Shown here: one piece after another, positions 1 to 5,900 of the stretch
How the letters are laid out: each line of letters begins with the position of its first letter
How positions within the stretch are numbered: position 1 is the stretch's first letter
NCBI GenBank assembly: GCA_937892025.1
Contig: CALAVA010000225.1
Span: 1-7,128, forward strand
Length of the DNA stretch: 7,128 nucleotides
Origin: an uncultured Bacteroidales bacterium
Lineage (GTDB): Bacteria > Bacteroidota > Bacteroidia > Bacteroidales > WCHB1-69
Reading direction: 5' to 3'
Translations under genes and position numbers: made by a program
Notes under the pieces: model-generated
What the model was told of the DNA's origin: nothing
The model's input: only the letters and a program-made list of their open reading frames with translations
Database searches by the model: none

Positions 1-672
1 GATAATATATTTAGATTTACTCAAGCAGGATCAGAGGTGTCTGCACTTCTTGGCCGTATGCCATCAGCCGTTGGTTATCAACCAACTTTGCAGACAGAGA
101 TGGGTGCTCTTCAAGAACGTATAACTTCAACAAAGAAAGGTTCTATCACTTCTGTTCAAGCAGTTTATGTTCCTGCAGATGACTTAACTGACCCAGCTCC
201 AGCAAACACATTTACTCACCTTGATGCAACTACTGTTCTTACTCGTTCTCTTACAGAGATTGGTATTTATCCTGCAGTTGATCCTCTTGCATCTACTTCT
301 CGTATGCTTGATCCACTCGTTGTTGGAGAAGAGCACTATGAAGTAGCTGAACGTGTAAAAGAATGTTTACAACAATATAATGAACTTCAAGATATTATAG
401 CCATTTTAGGTATGGACGAGTTGTCCGAAGAAGATAAATTGGTCGTTCATCGTGCTCGTAGGGTACAACGTTTCTTATCGCAACCTTTCCATGTGGCAGA
501 ACAATTCACAGGCTTGAAAGGGGTATTTGTTCCAATAGAAGAAACAATTAAAGGTTTCAATATGATACTTGACGGAGAAGTCGATCAATATCCAGAAGCA
601 GCATTTAATTTGGTGGGAACTATCGATGAAGCAATAGAAAAAGGTAAAAAAATGTTAGCGGAGGCTAATTAG
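1..672 (+). CDS. atpD: ATP synthase F1 subunit beta, C-terminal part (5' end outside window)
   Basis: This is the catalytic beta subunit of the F1 sector of ATP synthase, which makes or hydrolyses ATP on the cytoplasmic side of the inner membrane. The frame is open from base 1 to TAG at 670-672, giving 223 residues, a little under half of the usual length near 500. The GTG at 37 is an internal valine codon and not a start, because conserved beta-subunit sequence (RFTQAGSEVSALLGR) runs straight through it. Visible landmarks are the SAVGYQPTL segment, the PADDLTDPAPA stretch, the alpha/beta family signature PAVDPLASTS, and an intact DELSEED motif (bases 415-435) that contacts the gamma subunit. 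The C-terminal helical domain looks complete. The gene is visibly richer in GC than its neighbours and prefers CGT for arginine (8 CGT against 1 AGA and 1 AGG), as expected of a strongly expressed gene. atpC follows after 23 bases, so the two are presumably co-transcribed. Identification is secure. Confidence 0.98.
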   Translation, partial: DNIFRFTQAGSEVSALLGRMPSAVGYQPTLQTEMGALQERITSTKKGSITSVQAVYVPADDLTDPAPANTFTHLDATTVLTRSLTEIGIYPAVDPLASTSRMLDPLVVGEEHYEVAERVKECLQQYNELQDIIAILGMDELSEEDKLVVHRARRVQRFLSQPFHVAEQFTGLKGVFVPIEETIKGFNMILDGEVDQYPEAAFNLVGTIDEAIEKGKKMLAEAN

Positions 673-695
673 TTTTATCTTAAACATACAGAAAT

Positions 696-950
696 ATGAA
701 AGTTGAAATACTGACACCAAGTTCATCTGTCTTTGAAGGAGAAGCCACTTTAGTACAACTTCCGGGTGCAGATGGTTTGTTTGAAATATTGAACAATCAT
801 GCACCTATGATTACTTTTCTTGGAAAGGGAAAAGTGAAAATAAAAATGGAAGATAAGGATAATCTCATCTATTTCAATCTTGATGGTGGAGTCGTTGAGA
901 TTTTAAATAATAAAGTGCTTGTATTGGCAGAAAAGTGTTCATCAATTTAA
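696..950 (+). CDS. atpC: ATP synthase F1 subunit epsilon, short form
   Basis: This encodes the epsilon subunit of F1, which sits on the gamma stalk and links it to the membrane c-ring. The 84-residue protein matches the N-terminal beta-sandwich domain: an opening MKVEILTPSSSVFEG, the core PGADGLFEILNNHAPMI, then LGKGKV and the strand pair GGVVEILNNKVLVLAE. It ends just after that domain. The C-terminal two-helix domain that inhibits ATP hydrolysis in longer homologues (about 135-140 residues in E. coli) is absent. No frameshift is needed to explain this, since the stop is followed at once by non-coding DNA and a terminator-like hairpin. Short epsilon subunits are, to my knowledge, common in Bacteroidota, so this is probably the normal form here. 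The ATG at 696 is the only sensible start. No Shine-Dalgarno is evident in the 23-base gap after atpD. Confidence 0.96.
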   Translation: MKVEILTPSSSVFEGEATLVQLPGADGLFEILNNHAPMITFLGKGKVKIKMEDKDNLIYFNLDGGVVEILNNKVLVLAEKCSSI

Positions 951-963
951 AATAATATTTATC

Positions 964-1010
964 ATATCCCATTGCTCTCTAAAAAAAATAGGGAGAATGG
1001 GATATTTTGT
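964..1010 (+). terminator. Rho-independent terminator-like hairpin after atpC
   Basis: A long imperfect inverted repeat lies 13 bases after the atpC stop. Bases 964-973 pair with 996-1005 (10 pairs), G974 is bulged, and bases 975-980 pair with 990-995 (6 pairs, one of them a G-T wobble at 978/992). The loop is the A-rich 981-989. The downstream arm runs into a T-rich tail (ATATTTTGT, 1002-1010). It is well placed to end the atpDC transcript. The tail is interrupted and the tsaB ATG follows only 11 bases after the stem, so leaky termination or a role in mRNA 3'-end stability is also possible. Confidence 0.75.
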
Positions 1011-1016
1011 AATACT

Positions 1017-1709
1017 ATGGCCTATATTCTTTCTATAGAAACTGCGACAGAAGTGTGTTCGGTAGCAGTGTCGGAAAATGGAAGATGTATTTCTATGAAA
1101 GAAATACATGAGGTAAACAATCATTCCAAAGTGTTGTTACCTTTTATTGAAGATATTCTTTCGCAAGTTAGAATTTCTATGGCGGATATAGATGCTGTTG
1201 CTGTTAGTGAAGGTCCAGGATCTTATACGGGTTTACGTATAGGTGTATCAACCGCTAAAGGTTTGTGTTTTGCTTTGAACAAACCATTGATTGCTGTTTC
1301 TACATTGCAGACCATCGCTTATGGGGCTATCCATTTGAGTGAGGATAAAGATTTGTGGTGTTGCCCAATGATAGACGCACGAAGAATGGAAGTCTATTGT
1401 GCTGTTTATGATAATCATTGTGAGGAAATTCAAAAAGAAAATAATTTAATTATTGATAAACATAGTTTTGAAGATTTATTGACACAACATACCATCTTGT
1501 TTTGTGGTAATGCTGTCAATAAAGTGAAACCAATATTAGAATGGCAAGATAAGGCACGTTTTGTTAATGTAGTTTGTTCTGCAGAATATATGTCTAACTT
1601 GGCGTACCATAAATATTTACAACAACAATTTGTAGATGTTGCTTATTTTGAACCATTTTATCTCAAAGCATTCCATTCGGTTGTTTCAAAAGTAAAAGGA
1701 TTAGTTTAA
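1017..1709 (+). CDS. tsaB: tRNA t6A37 threonylcarbamoyladenosine biosynthesis protein TsaB
   Basis: TsaB is the scaffold subunit that binds TsaD (with TsaE) in the cytoplasm for N6-threonylcarbamoylation of adenosine 37 in ANN-decoding tRNAs. From the ATG at 1017 it is 230 residues, the normal family length. It has the ASKHA-type N-terminus (ILSIETATEVCSVAVSENG, residues 4-22), the HSKVLLP segment (36-42), the diagnostic GPGSYTGLRIGVSTAKGL (66-83), MIDARRMEVY (118-127), and a closing FEPFYLKAFH (211-220) of the type I associate with Bacteroidota. A longer reading from TTG at 972 would add 15 residues, but it lies inside the hairpin after atpC and the added residues do not resemble the family, so 1017 is preferred. 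As in other TsaB proteins, this one is not expected to be catalytic by itself. It heads a tight run of four genes. The next start is one base after its stop. Confidence 0.95.
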   Translation: MAYILSIETATEVCSVAVSENGRCISMKEIHEVNNHSKVLLPFIEDILSQVRISMADIDAVAVSEGPGSYTGLRIGVSTAKGLCFALNKPLIAVSTLQTIAYGAIHLSEDKDLWCCPMIDARRMEVYCAVYDNHCEEIQKENNLIIDKHSFEDLLTQHTILFCGNAVNKVKPILEWQDKARFVNVVCSAEYMSNLAYHKYLQQQFVDVAYFEPFYLKAFHSVVSKVKGLV

Positions 1710-1710
1710 A

Positions 1711-2241
1711 ATGGATAAAAATGAAAATATTATAGAAAAATCCATTGTTGATATGGTGGTAGCAAGTACAAAATATTGTGCTTTTATAGAACAGATAGAT
1801 GCTTTAAATGAAACTCAAATTGTTGAGTTTTTATTGAAAATTTGTCCATTGTTGTATGTAAAGGGAAACATATTACCTGTGGTTGAGTGTGAAGATAATT
1901 CGGCTTATGAACAATATGTTACCGAAGAACAATATGAAGTTGTCTTGTTGTCCCTCAAAAATAAATTAGAAAAGATAGATAGTTTTTCATTCTATGACAT
2001 ATCTTCATCTGAGAACATAACATTGTCAGTTAGTGAGTTGTTGGCAGATGTATATCAAGATTTAAAAGATTTGATATTGTTGTATGGCAAGGGTTTGCAT
2101 GATTCCCAAAAAGCGGCTATTGCATTGTGTAAAGAAAATTTTGAACAAAATTGGGGTTGGAAGCTGTCTATCTTATTGCCGTATTTGCATCAATTGGCTT
2201 TCCCTAAAAGAATAGAAGAAAATGAAGAAATATATTGGTAA
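1711..2241 (+). CDS. DUF5063 family protein of unknown function
   Basis: A 176-residue soluble protein with no signal peptide or membrane segment. It resembles the DUF5063 family, which I know from Bacteroidota. The recognisable parts are a YVTEEQYEVV segment (69-78), the strongly characteristic SVSELLADVYQDLKDLI (106-122), and CKENFEQNWGWKL (140-152) followed by LLPYLHQL (155-162). The sequence suggests a mainly alpha-helical, acidic protein. I know of no established activity for the family and see no catalytic motif. Its start is one base after the tsaB stop, so translation of the two is probably coupled, and the chain-length regulator gene begins 15 bases after its end. Position therefore places it between a tRNA-modification gene and envelope genes without telling which it serves. 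The family call is from memory of the motifs. The gene itself is certain from length, conservation-like motifs and packing. Confidence 0.85.
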   Translation: MDKNENIIEKSIVDMVVASTKYCAFIEQIDALNETQIVEFLLKICPLLYVKGNILPVVECEDNSAYEQYVTEEQYEVVLLSLKNKLEKIDSFSFYDISSSENITLSVSELLADVYQDLKDLILLYGKGLHDSQKAAIALCKENFEQNWGWKLSILLPYLHQLAFPKRIEENEEIYW

Positions 2242-2256
2242 TAAATAGTGATATAA

Positions 2257-3285
2257 ATGGATAATATACAAAAAAAATCAGAAGAAACCAATCTCTTATT
2301 CTTAATAGTTAAACATTGGCGTATATTAACAATGGTAACGATTATAACTATTGTTGTCTCTTTTATTTGTGCTTGTTTAATACCTCCAAAATATAAATCT
2401 ACTGTTGTACTATTACCGACTTCAACAAATGGCTTGTCGCAAGTTGTATTGACAGATGGTAATTACGATGAATATTTGGATGTTACTCAATTTGGAGATG
2501 ATATGAGTGTAGATAGAATGGTTCAACTTCTCAACTCAAGGGATATCAAAGACCATTTGATACAAAAATTTAATTTGATTGCCTATTATGGCTTAGATAC
2601 GAATAAAAAATATTGGCAAACAAAATTATATAAAGGTTTACAAAATGATATAAAAAGTTCCAGAAATAATTTTTTGGGAGTAGAAATAACTGTTAGTAAT
2701 AAAAATCCACAATTGGCAGCAGATATGGCCAATGAAATTGCTTATTATTATGATACATTAAAACAAGATATTATTACTCAAAGAACAAAGTTGGCTTTTG
2801 AGATAGTACAAGCGGAAATGGACTCTTTGGAAAGTGTCATCAAACAAACCAATGATTCTTTGTCGATAGTTATGTCGCATGGCGTTTATGATTATGAAAA
2901 ACAATCGGAAAGATTGTATCAACAATATGCAAAAGAAGTTGCTTCTGGTAATCAAGCGGCAATAGCACGTTTGGATAAAGAGTTGAAAACAATGCAAGAA
3001 TGGGGTCCTTTATCCTATTCACTTAAAGAAAAAATTAAGAACTTGAGAGAATATCAACAAGTATTACAAGCCAAAATACAATGTGCTCGTGTAGATATGC
3101 AATATGCACTTAGTCAAAAGTTTGTGGTAGAATATGCAGTGCCTGCAGATAAAAAATTCTATCCTAAAAAAACTGTAATTGTTTTGGTCTCTACCATTTC
3201 TATGTTTATCTTAACCTTGTTTTTTATTGTCTTTCAGCAGTCTATTACCAATGTTTGTCATACGCTAAAAAATGTGAAAGACTAA
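2257..3285 (+). CDS. Wzz/GNVR-type polysaccharide chain-length determinant protein
   Basis: An inner-membrane polysaccharide co-polymerase-type protein that would set the chain length of, or help export, a surface polysaccharide. The 342-residue layout is typical of the family: a short cytoplasmic N-terminus, a first membrane helix at about 22-43 ending in the proline-containing LIPPKYKSTVVLLP, a large periplasmic region, and a second membrane helix at about 305-327 preceded by the proline-containing PADKKFYPKKT (296-306). The segment ITVSNKNPQLAADMANEI (144-161) is the usual Wzz-domain motif before the long helices. Residues about 170-280 are rich in E, K, Q and L and probably form the coiled-coil arm. 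No kinase domain (Walker A or tyrosine-rich tail) is fused, so it is the Wzz type and not a full BY-kinase. Its neighbour 20 bases downstream is an O-antigen ligase/polymerase family protein, a natural partner. The substrate polysaccharide cannot be told from this window. Confidence 0.9.
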   Translation: MDNIQKKSEETNLLFLIVKHWRILTMVTIITIVVSFICACLIPPKYKSTVVLLPTSTNGLSQVVLTDGNYDEYLDVTQFGDDMSVDRMVQLLNSRDIKDHLIQKFNLIAYYGLDTNKKYWQTKLYKGLQNDIKSSRNNFLGVEITVSNKNPQLAADMANEIAYYYDTLKQDIITQRTKLAFEIVQAEMDSLESVIKQTNDSLSIVMSHGVYDYEKQSERLYQQYAKEVASGNQAAIARLDKELKTMQEWGPLSYSLKEKIKNLREYQQVLQAKIQCARVDMQYALSQKFVVEYAVPADKKFYPKKTVIVLVSTISMFILTLFFIVFQQSITNVCHTLKNVKD

Positions 3286-3305
3286 CAACTATCCATTAAA
3301 AGAAT

Positions 3306-4790
3306 ATGGATATTTTATCAAAATTAAAAAAGTATATTGCAAACAATAAATATTGGGCTATCGTATTGGTAGTCTTGCTGTTTTGTCTTGCTATTTGTGC
3401 TTATGTTATTAAACATGAATATTATATATTTTCGTTAAGTATATTGGTTTTGCCTATCATCTATTTGATGATATATCATACGGAAAGTATGTTTTATTTG
3501 ACTTGTTTTTTGATTCCTTTTAGTGTTGAATTGCGGGCTATTATACCTACGGTAGGGGCAAGTTTTTCAATCCCATGCGAGTTGCTTTTGGCTGGTTTTA
3601 TGTTTTTGTTTTTCATTACGGTTATCTTAAATCATTGTTATCCGAAAGTTTTGGCAAGTCATAAGATAAGTTTGATGTTCTATTTTTATATATTTTGGTT
3701 GCTGGTTACTTCAATCATTTCCACCATGCCGATAGTATCTTTTAAGTTTCTATTAGCAAAATTGTGGTTTGTTATTCCCGCTTATTTTTTCTTGTCTGCT
3801 TTATTGTTGAAAGATATAAACAAAGCCTCATCTTTTTTTCTGTGTTATGCCTCAGGCTTAGCCATAATTGTTTGTATAACAACCTATAAACATATTGCTT
3901 GGGCAGATGTACGTAAGGTTGCCTATTGGGTAATGAGTCCTTATTATAATGACCATACTGCATACGGAGCCATTTTGGCATTTTTTACTCCTATATTGGC
4001 ATTATTGCCCGCTGTAAAGTCTTTGCCTAAATGGAAAAAATGTTTATCGCTTATTTTATTAATTCCTACATTATTAGGTCTTTATCTCTCTTTTTCAAGA
4101 GCAGCATGGTTGTCGCTATGTGTGGCTATTGGCGTATATGTTATTATACTTCTAAAAATAAAATTTAAGGTCTTATTGTTGGCTATTGTTACTTTTTTAG
4201 GTTTGTTGTTTGCGTTTCAAGATACGCTTGTACAACAATTAAACAAGAATAACAATGATGCTGATGTTGGGAATCTTGCTACTCATATTCAATCCATAAC
4301 AAACATTACAACAGATGCTTCTAATGTGGAAAGATTGAATCGTTGGTCTGCGGCAATAGCAATGTTTAAAGAAAAACCATTTTTCGGCTTTGGTCCTGGA
4401 ACTTATCAGTTTCAATATGCACCATATCAAAATAGTATGTATAAAACGATAATAACCACCAATGCAGGTAATGGAGGCAATGCTCATAGTGAATATTTAG
4501 GAGCATTGTCTGAAACAGGATTGCTTGGAATGTTGATTGTTATCACATTGTTTTTGAGTGTGATAATACTTGGAATGAAAACTTGTTGGAATACACAATC
4601 AAATACGCTAAAATATTACTCTCTCATGTCCGTATTGGCATTGGTGAGTTATTGTACACATGGCATATTGAATAATTTTTTGGATACAGAAAAATTGGCT
4701 GTGCCTGTTTTTGGAGCCATGGCTATTATTGTTGTTTGTAATATCTTATCTAAAACAGAAACAACAACAAAAACAGATATTGATTTATGA
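3306..4790 (+). CDS. O-antigen ligase / Wzy-type polymerase family membrane protein
   Basis: A polytopic inner-membrane protein of 494 residues, with roughly ten to twelve hydrophobic helices. It is of the WaaL/Wzy_C superfamily, which joins or polymerises undecaprenyl-linked glycans on the periplasmic face. Family marks are NDHTAYGA (215-222), the FSRAAWLSL segment with the conserved arginine at 265, a mostly hydrophilic periplasmic loop from about 305 to 400, the RLNRWSAAIAMFKEKPFFGFGPGTY region starting at 343 (the FGFGPGTY turn lies at 360-367), and NAHSEYLGALSETGLLG with the conserved histidine at 394. In WaaL ligases an arginine and a histidine in these places are functionally important. 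The late segment THGILNNFLDTEK (451-463) resembles Bacteroidota members I recall. Sequence alone does not separate ligase from polymerase. The adjacent chain-length regulator mildly favours a polymerase, while the absence of other glycan genes leaves it open. Its last 6 bases overlap the end of convergent ddl. Confidence 0.9.
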   Translation: MDILSKLKKYIANNKYWAIVLVVLLFCLAICAYVIKHEYYIFSLSILVLPIIYLMIYHTESMFYLTCFLIPFSVELRAIIPTVGASFSIPCELLLAGFMFLFFITVILNHCYPKVLASHKISLMFYFYIFWLLVTSIISTMPIVSFKFLLAKLWFVIPAYFFLSALLLKDINKASSFFLCYASGLAIIVCITTYKHIAWADVRKVAYWVMSPYYNDHTAYGAILAFFTPILALLPAVKSLPKWKKCLSLILLIPTLLGLYLSFSRAAWLSLCVAIGVYVIILLKIKFKVLLLAIVTFLGLLFAFQDTLVQQLNKNNNDADVGNLATHIQSITNITTDASNVERLNRWSAAIAMFKEKPFFGFGPGTYQFQYAPYQNSMYKTIITTNAGNGGNAHSEYLGALSETGLLGMLIVITLFLSVIILGMKTCWNTQSNTLKYYSLMSVLALVSYCTHGILNNFLDTEKLAVPVFGAMAIIVVCNILSKTETTTKTDIDL

Positions 4791-5771
4791 TTGTCTTTCG
4801 GCAATTGCCTCTTCAATCAAATTGCTACAAAGTTGAGAAAAATCCATCTTGCATTGTGCAATTTGTTTGGGAACAAGGCTTTCATTCGTTTGTCCAGGAA
4901 TAGTATTGACTTCAATAAAATACATATCATCTTGATTGAAAATATAGTCAATACGAACAATGCCTTTACAACCTAAAACTTGATAGATTTTTTTTGATTT
5001 TTCTTCGCAAAGTGCTTGTATTTCTGGAGTTAAGTCAGCGGGAGTGATTTCATCTGCCAATGCGGGATTATATTTTGCTTCAAAATCAAAATATTCTTTT
5101 TTACTGATAATTTCAGTAATGGCAAGTGTTTTTATTTCATTGTGAATTGCCATTACTCCACAGGTAATTTCTCTTCCGTCAATAAATTTTTCTATTAAAA
5201 TTTGGTTATCCCATTCAAATGCCCTTGCAATGGCAGGTAAAAGTTCTTCTTGTTTTTTTACTTTAGACATGCCTACACTGGAGCCTGAATTACATGGTTT
5301 TACAAAACAAGGCAAGCCAATTTGTTTGATAATATCTTCGCAGTTGATAATAGAAGTCTTAAACAAATGCACAGAGGAAGCCGTCTGAATGCCATAAGTA
5401 TTTAACACTCTATTACAATAGTTTTTATTGAAAGTAAGGGAAGAAACCAAAACATCACAACCTGTATAAGGAATGTTAAGCATGTCAAAATAACCTTGCA
5501 ATTTTCCATTCTCACCCGGATTGCCATGAATGGCGATAAAAACACAATCAAAAATAATTTTTTCTCCTTTAAGTGATAGCGAAAAATCGTTTTTATCAAT
5601 ATCTATATTAATGTTTTGATAAGTGTAAAACCATTTTGTACCTTGTATATAGATAAGATATACATCATAAATGTTTTTATCTATCTTATCAGCAATATTT
5701 TTGCCACTTTTGAGAGATATTTCATATTCTCCAGAGTTTCCTCCTGTTACAACTGCGATTTTCTTTTTCAT
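4785..5771 (-). CDS. ddl: D-alanine--D-alanine ligase
   Basis: A cytoplasmic ATP-grasp enzyme that joins two D-alanines for the end of the peptidoglycan stem peptide. The 328-residue protein is full length. In order: the N-terminal GGNSGEYEISLKSG (10-23, with E15 expected to bind the first D-Ala), HGNPGENGKLQGYFDML (82-98), the ATP-grasp lysine K158 in FVKP with the glycine/serine-rich loop NSGSSVG (161-167), EKFIDGREIT (194-203), FEAKY (230-234), and the metal/substrate set R273, D275, E287 and N289 leading into NTIPGQTNESL. Tyr234 in the AKY motif corresponds to the tyrosine of D-Ala-D-Ala enzymes, so D-Ala and not D-lactate is the likely second substrate, though this is inference. The second motif reads GENG where many homologues have GEDG. 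The ATG at 5769-5771 is chosen because the family N-terminus (KKIAVVTGG) begins there. A 123-base AT-rich gap with a promoter-like -7 element precedes it. Confidence 0.97.
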   Translation of the reverse strand: MKKKIAVVTGGNSGEYEISLKSGKNIADKIDKNIYDVYLIYIQGTKWFYTYQNINIDIDKNDFSLSLKGEKIIFDCVFIAIHGNPGENGKLQGYFDMLNIPYTGCDVLVSSLTFNKNYCNRVLNTYGIQTASSVHLFKTSIINCEDIIKQIGLPCFVKPCNSGSSVGMSKVKKQEELLPAIARAFEWDNQILIEKFIDGREITCGVMAIHNEIKTLAITEIISKKEYFDFEAKYNPALADEITPADLTPEIQALCEEKSKKIYQVLGCKGIVRIDYIFNQDDMYFIEVNTIPGQTNESLVPKQIAQCKMDFSQLCSNLIEEAIAERQS

Positions 5772-5791
5772 GATTGATTATCTTTTTTTTA

Positions 5792-5799
5792 CAAAATTA
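5792..5799 (-). promoter_or_regulatory. Candidate Bacteroidetes -7 promoter element for ddl
   Basis: On the minus strand these bases read TAATTTTG, an exact match to the TAnnTTTG element recognised by the primary sigma factor of Bacteroidota. The ddl ATG lies 20 bases further on, which would leave a leader of about 15 bases. No TTTG or TTG is found at the expected -33 distance. The nearest TTTG is about 28 bases upstream, which is too far. This is the only exact match I found in the gap. Because short AT-rich motifs arise readily in such DNA, the call is moderate. Confidence 0.45.
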
Positions 5800-5812
5800 A
5801 CAGAAAAATAAC

Positions 5813-5828
5813 GATTATTTTTATAATC
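5813..5828. repeat. Short perfect inverted repeat upstream of ddl
   Basis: GATTAT (5813-5818) and ATAATC (5823-5828) form a perfect 6-base-pair stem with a TTTT loop. It lies 14 bases upstream of the candidate -7 element of ddl, around the -33 region. It could be an operator, a weak 3'-end hairpin for the upstream holin-like gene, or chance in AT-rich DNA. Nothing in the sequence decides between these. Confidence 0.3.
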
Positions 5829-5881
5829 AAAATGAAAATGATAACAATTAAAAGTTAATATTTAAATATGCGTTAAAATAC

Positions 5882-5900
5882 GTTTAAATTGTTTTTAAAC
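5882..5900. repeat. Inverted repeat across the stop codon of the holin-like gene
   Basis: GTTTAAA (5882-5888) and TTTAAAC (5894-5900) form a perfect 7-base-pair stem with a 5-base loop, spanning the TAA stop (5895-5897) of the minus-strand holin-like gene. On the minus strand it is not followed by a clean T-run, and the stem is almost all A-T, so it would be a poor intrinsic terminator. It may be a weak 3'-end structure or chance. Confidence 0.3.

Larger units (their letters stand above)
5772..5894. other. AT-rich gap between ddl and the holin-like gene
   Basis: This is the only sizeable non-coding stretch in the window. By my count 19 of its 123 bases are G or C (about 15%), far below the flanking genes. 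It holds the candidate ddl -7 element, the two inverted repeats listed separately, and a perfect 12-base palindrome ATATTTAAATAT at 5858-5869. I see no small reading frame or RNA gene in it. Confidence 0.8.

Noticed and set aside
37..39. GTG as a start codon of a 211-residue beta subunit fragment
   Set aside because: The frame is open upstream to base 1 with conserved beta-subunit residues, so this is an internal valine.
1003..1010. TATTTTG after the hairpin as a tsaB promoter -7 element
   Set aside because: It is one base short of TAnnTTTG and would place the transcription start at or inside the start codon.
972..1016. TTG start at 972 that would lengthen TsaB by 15 residues
   Set aside because: It lies inside the hairpin after atpC, uses a rare start codon, and the added residues do not resemble the TsaB N-terminus, which begins at the ATG at 1017.
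2758..2997. Minus-strand open frame inside the chain-length regulator gene
   Set aside because: It is fully contained in a recognisable gene and its translation resembles no family. The same holds for the minus-strand frames at 942-1124, 1248-1433, 3772-3981 and 4239-4487.
5402..5599. Second minus-strand frame within ddl that might suggest a frameshift
   Set aside because: The ddl frame is continuous with all family motifs from start to stop, so this is an out-of-frame shadow.
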